Below the pieces are notes generated by a model that searched no databases, had not been told where the DNA came from, and was given only the letters and a program-made list of their open reading frames with translations. Below are positions 58,031-64,000 of a stretch of DNA of 64,000 nt, one piece after another (position 1 is the stretch's first letter; each line of letters opens with the position of its first letter). The stretch is taken from NCBI RefSeq assembly GCF_023278565.1, contig NC_064679.1, positions 4,588,001 to 4,652,000 of the forward strand, given 5' to 3'. The translations under genes and the position numbers were made by a program. This DNA is from Colletotrichum lupini. Lineage: Eukaryota; Ascomycota; Sordariomycetes; Glomerellales; Glomerellaceae.

Positions 58031-59936
58031 ATGACGACTTCGAATAAACGCCCAAGCAGCGAGCCGCAATGGCTCAAGGCATCTATCGATGTTCTCCAAG
58101 CGATAAAGCTAGTATGTCCAACTCACAAATTCATCCTTCTGTAAAAGTAGCTCACTCACCTCGAACAGGCTGCGTCCCAGACGGCTCCGAAACTCCTCAG
58201 TTCGTGGCTTTACGTGCCCGCGGGCATCATGGTCATGCTGGCCGCTTGCTTCGGCGTAAGCGTCTTCTTCGACGCCGTCGGCGTTTCTTTCCCTGCCTCT
58301 GTGGCCTGTTTGATTCTGCTCTTCTTCGGTCTGTTGCTGTCGGAGCTGGTACTGGGAAACCACAAGACGAGAGCAATCGTTGCCGTCATTGATGTGCCAG
58401 TAAGTTCTTGCAATGCGATTGACAATGTTGGAAGCTAGTCGCTAATCGCTAATGAACCTCAGGCGGGATGGTCTCTCCGTTGGATCAACATCTTCTTCAC
58501 ACCATCGTTCATCATGTTGCCTTTGAGTCCCTCAATCGGCATCGTTGAAGTCATGAAGATTATTGCTGTCTTCAGTGAGTCCCCCTTCTTCAATCCAATG
58601 TTTCGTGGACCTAACACCCCTCAGTCATTGGCTTCATCGTCATGATGGCGCTCGCCGCATACCTCACCCGCGGCCTCCAACTCCTCCTCGGCTCATCCAA
58701 ACGCGCAATGACAGAGCGCGCAGAAGAAATGGGCAACGAGACCGACGAGATTCCCCTCGCCGACACCCCTCCGCGAATTGACTCCGTCCCGGGCTCCCGC
58801 ACCATCTCCGCAGCCCCGTCTTCACTCTCACTCAACACCCTCGCTCCGCCGCCGCCCTCCCAAAACGCCTCACACAACTTCCTCCCGTCAGGAACATCCT
58901 CTCCCGCGAGAGTCCACGAAATTAACGTCGATATCCCCTCCTCTCCGCCAACACCACCTCTCCCACCACAGGACCCCGTCCCCCCGCCACGCTCCCAGCT
59001 CTGGGCAGCCTGGATATGCGGTCACCTCAACTGGGTTCTTTACGCCTCCATCTTCACCTTTGTCGGAATCCCCCTTTACTACACAACAGGATACGCCATG
59101 CCCCTCCACCTAAGCCTCATCCTCCTCGTCTACTTCGCCGCCATGTCCGTCCCCGCAAACTGGAGGCAATATCTCCACCCCGTTCTCGTCACCGCCCTCT
59201 TCTCCGTCCTCGGGATCTGGGCTCTCGCCGCCATCCGAGGCGCAGGCCTCTTTGACACCCTCCGATCCTTCCGCACGGGAGCGAATTACACATACCTCTG
59301 GCTCCACGCCAAGAACCCGGAAGGCCGCCTCCCCGGCGCCGGCGACATCTTCAGCACAGTCCTTGACGCGAGTATTGTATCGCTCGCGCTGCCGATGTAC
59401 CAATACCGCCGTGAGCTGAAGCAGAACTTTGTGGCGATCGTGCTGCCCAACATCCTCATGTCGATAGGCTGCCTCTTCTCGTACCCCAAGATCTGCTTCG
59501 CCATCGGCATCAGTGCAGAACGGTCTCTCGCGTTTGCGTCGCGGAGTCTGACGCTTGCGCTGGCTCTGCCTGCAACGGAGAACTTGGGTGGAGATTTGAA
59601 TACCGTGGCTGCGGTGGCTATTATGAGCGGTATTGTCGGTGTGCTAGTTGGCCAGCGGATGTTGGCCTGGATGAAGATTCCAGAAGGTAAGAGGCTGCCC
59701 ACTGTGAGCTATGAAATAAGTGAACATGAGCAACTTACAGGAAAACAGATGACTACATCACCCGCGGCGTCACACTCGGAGCCAACTCCTCAGCCATCGC
59801 CACCGCCCTCCTCTTACGAACCGATCCTCGCGCCGCAGCGCTATCAAGCTTGTCAATGAGCCTATTCGGCACAATCACGGTCCTCTTCACATCCATCCCG
59901 CCCATCGCAAGCGTCATCAAATCTCTAGTAACCTGA
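58031..59936 (+). CDS. LrgA/LrgB-type membrane protein, PLGG1-like (5 exons)
   Basis: Exons: 58031-58111, 58169-58399, 58463-58574, 58625-59686, 59749-59936 (557 aa). All four introns are 50-63 nt with GT donors and AG acceptors that keep frame. The N-terminal half has hydrophobic segments of LrgA type (YVPAGIMVMLAACFGVSVFF, ACLILLFFGLLLSELVL, INIFFTPSFIMLPLSPSIGI). A Pro/Ser-rich cytosolic loop follows (about residues 200-290). The C-terminal half is LrgB-like: ISAERSLAFASRSLTLALAL, NTVAAVAIMSGIVGVLVGQ and RGVTLGANSSAIATALL then DPRAAALSSLSMSLFGT. The last motif is diagnostic for LrgB/CidB and for plant PLGG1, a glycolate/glycerate transporter of plastids. The substrate in fungi is not established. 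Fungal members are LrgA-LrgB fusions of similar size. Convergent with the esterase gene; stops are 59 bp apart. Confidence 0.88.
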
Positions 59937-59995
59937 TCATTTTTGAAATATTGTTACTACAGCATCATCGTATTGGAGTCTACGCGCGAGCCAGT

Positions 59996-62256
59996 CTACG
60001 CCGGAATGCTAGGAGCCAACCCCCTCCAAAATCCACACCTGGCACCACGCCCACCCTCCCATACATCCGCAGGGACAACCCGGATATCATTCACCTGTCC
60101 CGGCGCCATAAACTGCGTAACCCGCGCCCCCCACGAAGTCGTAAACTCGTACGGAACGCCGCCCGTCTGGTTCAGGTTCACCTGCTTCGGTGCCTCCTCC
60201 GTCCAGACAGGCCACTTGCTCGCCCCATTCTCGGCGCCCGCGTCGGCACCGGAAGCTCCGTTGGCGATATCATTGCTGATGGAGGGGTCATCGCCCGTGA
60301 TGAAGTTACCCCAGATCTTGCGGAAGGCGAGGACAATGTCCGGGCCCTGGTTCGGTGTCGCGGGGCCAAAGTAGCCTGGGATGTCGGCCGTGTGCCAGGC
60401 AAAGGGGACGGAGTACTGGTAGTGCCACGACGACTTTGGCGACGTGAAGGCGTCGGAGAGCCAGTAGCTGGGGCACACGAATGTTGCCTCGGCGTAGATG
60501 TTCTATTGCAATTGTGTTAGACTTAGGGCCACGAGACATGGCAAGAATTCCTTACGTTTGCTCTCTGCTGTTGTCCGGTCCCAGATTGGCTCACGTCAAG
60601 GGCCGTAAGCCCCGCCAACCCGTTCGTCTCGAAGCGAGTATCGTTCGCGCCTGTCTTTGTTGGATTCGCGGCGAGGATCTCGTCGATTTGGCCCGCCGAG
60701 AGGTTGGGGAACTCGAGCTTCAGCCAGGACGTCAAGTCTGCGACGCTGACGATGTTGGGCGGGGTGAGGAGAGGTCCTTCATTGGCGTTATGCTTGCAAG
60801 GCTCTTCAGTTGCCGGCCAAGAACGTGGAGCTTCGTGGGGAGGATACTCACACCGACGAGGAGACGCTCTCCATTGACTCTTTTTTGCTTCATCTGCTCA
60901 GTCGGCAGGCTCTTGATGTATACGCCGTCCGTCACAGGGTAGAAAGCCCTGTCGTCGTCCAGTTAGCCGCGTTCAGGAAGGGCGAACCGCATGTCCTGAA
61001 AATCGATTACTTACCAGAACCCATACGGCTGTTCAAACGTGGTGTTCGCACTAGCAAGCTGCAGCGTCATACTATCCTTCCCACGAAGGCACGCAAGAAC
61101 ATCGACAGACGACGAGCACCCCGCCTTCTCGGCAAATGCCTGGTATCGCGCCGTCGGAAACGTCGCGTCATAGTCATAATGGAAGGGAAGATACGGCGAA
61201 GCAGCGATCCCCTAGCATCGGAATCGAGTCAGCCAATCATCACCCCAGGCTTCCATCCCGCAGCCTGTCAAAACTTACGTTCTTGAAGAGCGTCGTCCCA
61301 AGACTACCGTCCACGGCGAGAGTGTGATACATCACCGACCCGGCGCCCGCCGACTCCCCCGCAATCGTGACCTTTCCACGATCTCCGCCAAACAGGTCGA
61401 TGAAGCGCTGGACCCAAGCAAGCGCAAAAGCCTGGTCCAGAAGTCCCGCGTTCACGACACCGCGAGCCTTGACGTCCGCAGAGGAAAGGAACCCTAACGC
61501 GCCGAGCTGTACATCGTCAGTATGCTGTCTCTCAACAGATCTCTCTCACCCACCACCAAATCCCGGGAGAAGAATAGACAGATACCCTCAAAAAAAGATA
61601 CGGAAAAGCAAAAGAACATACCCGGTACTGAATCACAACAGCCACAAACCCACCCTCATTCGCCCCAATAATCTCCGACATGTCAATCCTCCCATCACCG
61701 TAGCCGTACCCACCGCCGTGGATGTACACCAGCACCGGCAAATCCTTGGCGTCGGCGGGCGCGTACACGTTTAGGAAAAGACAATCTTCTTCACCGGGGA
61801 TGAAGGGGAGACCCGGGACGGCGGGGTAGTTTTGCGGGCAGATGGGGCCGAACTCGGTTGCTGCCGTCACCGGGACCCCGCCACCGGTGACCGTGTCGTT
61901 GGATGAAGGGAGACGAGGCGGTTGCCAGCGCTGTGAACCCGTCGGCGGAGCTGCGTAGCGGATGCTGGAGGGGTTTAAGTAGACGTCTACGAGACAAATA
62001 GACAAACATCTTACCCTTTCCAGATATTGAGGCCGCTGGTGGCGTTGTTGTACCCTTCATACTTGGCGTAGCCCAAATCTACAAGTAGCGAAGAAGGCTG
62101 CCGCTGAGGGACATCGCCCAGACCCCGCGTGTCGACAAGCAGTCGATCCAAAAACGTGGCCGCCGCATCCTGCGATGTAGACGAGGGAAAGGCGCCCGAG
62201 AGGCAGGGCGCGATAAGTCCCGCGACGACTAGCGGTAGAGTCCTGAAGAGGCGCAT
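59996..62256 (-). CDS. Secreted type-B carboxylesterase (7 exons)
   Basis: Exons (minus): 62256-62015, 61964-61622, 61506-61279, 61211-61015, 60948-60852, 60792-60556, 60502-59996 (616 aa). Each join restores conserved text, for example IWKG-IRYAAPPTG, VIQYR-LGALGFL and LLVG-HNANEGPLL. Type-B carboxylesterases hydrolyse esters through a Ser-Glu/Asp-His triad. Seen: signal peptide (MRLFRTLPLVVAGLIAPCLS), EDCLFLNVYAP, oxyanion-hole motif YIHGGGYGYGDG, nucleophile elbow GESAGAGS, and FAWHTADIPGYFG holding the likely catalytic His, as in the cholinesterase/lipase family. Cys pairs CPQ...EDC and CSSSVDVLAC could form disulfides. Two N-glycosylation sites occur early (NNATSG, SNDTVT). Probably extracellular. 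Substrate cannot be told from sequence. No broken exon; it should be functional. Confidence 0.9.
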
Positions 62257-63773
62257 GGTTTACGGGTGAGCGAATGTGATGTTCGACGTACCGCGAACGA
62301 GTGACCGTGACGGGATCCGAAGGGAGGGAAGCTAGCTGTATAAGGACCTCGCAGAATGAAATCTCAAAGTCCTCCTCCGTCGTAGTTTGCATGTTCACAC
62401 AAGCGGCAATATGCCGCACCAGTTATTGAAGTTGACTAATACCGGCCGGGGGGACATCTCCGTCACGATTCACCTTATTTTGAGTTTCCTTACCCGCACT
62501 GACTACCTAAACAAGCAGTCCAGGAAGGCCGGAACGCTAACGAAAACCTGGTTTGTTAATGTAGACCAATATGCGTAAACCCCATTCCATGAACCCCAAG
62601 CCATTCTTCCCCGTTAATATCCAACAGCCGAGTCAATCGTAGCACGGTCCCCGATGCTTCGCGAATAGGGGAGGGGGGACTCTCGGTCCGTGCCATAATT
62701 CCCTGAAGCGATTCAAGCTTGTCCAATGTTTGCTGACCTCGTTCGCTGTACGGATGATGCGATGAACAGCGGGGGAGCCACTGGGGGAGGGCATGTCAGC
62801 GTCACATCGGGTCGTGGTATGGACCTCTCTGGCGAAGACGGCAGCTTCCTATCCGTAGAAACCGAGCTTTAAGAATGCGGAATACGAGGGGTAGAAGCGA
62901 GGTGCCGACTTTACTACCTCTATGCAGTTGCTTTCCTATACTGCCTAAAGTACACAGGTATCAATATTAGGCCAACTGCTCAGGTTTCAATTAAGTAGTA
63001 GTAAGATGAAATTCTGCGGCGTTGAACAGCATACAACAGAAGCAGATTTGAACTTCAAACAGACAACGCTCTCTGAGGTGAGCTATTGAGAACTAGAACC
63101 CATCCCTATATAACTATGGAGCTCGCTTGAGCATTAGAGTTCAATCTCCACACAAAAAAAGGATCCTGAAGAGCAAGGCCGCATCCCCTGAACCTCCCTT
63201 CGTCCGAACATCTGTCCGTAGACGCCACGCGCGATCGACCGCGGAGCCACCGTCTCGATAAGAAGCAGACGTATTCTACCCATCGTCTTGTTTATCTGTC
63301 TCGGGCTTCCCCCCACTCGTCCTACAGCCTCCCGCAGGATCTCCCCGACACACACTAGGTGCGGGGTCTCACGCCGTCTCCGACAGCGTTCCCGCGCCTA
63401 GGGTGCCGTGCGCCACCGACGCGGACGGCCGGGGCCGAGTGACATGCCCCACGCCGGTGATCCTGTAATGCTGCTGTTGAAGAACTGCCTTAATAATATA
63501 GTACCTTGAGTCTTGATACTCCAGTCACTGCAAGATCAAACGCGACAAGTCATAATCAGTAGCTCGCATTGTCTTAGTCGAACCTAGGCCATTCATAATC
63601 CAGCCAAATCAATTGCAATCCCAGCAACAAACCCGTCCAAATCATGCGGGCGGATTCTTTAGCCCGCCAGTTTTCTTCCCAAAGTTATTTCCCAACGTCA
63701 TGAACCGTATATAATCATCCGCGTACCTCTGTCTTCGCCTATTTGATCAAATAAGAAAGGAAAACGGGGTGCC
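62257..63773. other. Intergenic, 1.5 kb
   Basis: Esterase promoter on the left, 3' region of the edge gene on the right. 63360-63460 is markedly GC-rich (CCGACGCGGACGGCCGGGGC) between AT-richer sequence. No gene, RNA or transposon end recognised; the small minus ORF at 63134-63355 has no supporting feature. Confidence 0.45.
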
Positions 63774-64000
63774 TCATTTCCGCTCCTCAAAGTAGAACTT
63801 GCCGAGCTTGTCGCCGCCACCCTGAGGGCTACCAAGCGCGTTGTTACCTACGCGTGCCTCGCCCCCATCAAGTCGCTCCCTAAGAAGACGCTCTGCGGTA
63901 TCACGAGCTGTTGGCGTCGTGGCGGAGTTAGCTTGTGAAGATTGCTGGGGGAGCTGGGAAGCAGGGACAGGTGGCTTGTTGGTGGTGTCGACGTACATTT
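63774..64000 (-). CDS. C-terminal end of an unidentified protein (partial)
   Basis: Minus-strand frame open from the right edge to a stop at 63774. Visible text: VDTTNKPPVPASQLPQQ, a Ser/Thr/Gln-rich stretch, ARDTAERLLRERLDGGEARV, and a terminal GGGDKLGKFYFEERK. A Met at 63998 is probably internal or chance because the frame touches the window edge. The balanced composition and acidic-basic helix suggest a real C-terminus, but I do not recognise the family. Confidence 0.5.
   Translation of the reverse strand, partial: MYVDTTNKPPVPASQLPQQSSQANSATTPTARDTAERLLRERLDGGEARVGNNALGSPQGGGDKLGKFYFEERK

Overview
The window is nuclear DNA of a filamentous ascomycete (Pezizomycotina; probably Sordariomycetes, but that rank is a guess). 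The evidence is short 50-90 nt introns with GTRNGY donors and CTAAC/CTGAC branch sites, fungal housekeeping genes of about 55% GC, and two AT-rich blocks whose bases carry the signature of repeat-induced point mutation (RIP): CpA and TpG almost absent while CpG is kept.

Layout. 1-1350 (-): 5' part of APC1/BimE, running off the left edge. 2149-6318 (+): VPS41, four exons. 6738-7625 (+): 2EXR-type fungal protein. 9419-10024 (-): small Ser/Thr-rich protein with a hydrophobic tail, preceded by a long leader holding a degenerate ~35-bp repeat (10540-11600). 13239-28038: RIP-mutated Ty1/copia element (element A) with a second copia element (B1, 17924-24893) nested in its reverse transcriptase and a solo LTR of the B family at 13924-14125. 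28303-30383 (-): DUF6594 membrane protein. 32141-34030 (+): mitochondrial GatB/PET112, convergent with a mitochondrial-type J protein at 34211-35173 (-). 36526-38251 (+): DHH1/DDX6 RNA helicase, followed by 3.8 kb without a recognisable gene. 42082-54027 (+): NACHT/STAND (NLR-like) gene split by a second full B element (B2, 46014-52983). 54028-55897: gene-free, with a second array related to the 10.5-kb one. 55898-57044 (+): lysine-rich 2EXR-like protein. 58031-59936 (+): LrgA/LrgB-type membrane protein. 59996-62256 (-): secreted type-B carboxylesterase, seven exons. 63774-64000 (-): C-terminal end of an unidentified gene cut by the right edge.

Main result. Four transposon insertions can be delimited to the base, each with a 5-bp target duplication: A (CACTA), B1 (GTTAT), solo LTR (TGTAC), B2 (CATAC). 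B1 and B2 are both exactly 6970 bp with 202-bp LTRs. B2 lies inside the open reading frame of the NLR-like gene; removing it with one CATAC copy rejoins the frame without a gap, so the gene was intact at this point when hit. The NLR-like gene is itself unusual. It appears to carry three successive NTPase-like modules, of which only the third keeps a consensus Walker A. Its start codon is a 3-nt exon cut off by an intron. The junction between modules two and three (44537-44602) has no splice pair that keeps frame.

The housekeeping genes are single-copy and are not an operon-like group. GatB and the J protein are both mitochondrial and share a short convergent 3' region; the LrgB-like gene and the esterase converge with 59 bp between them.
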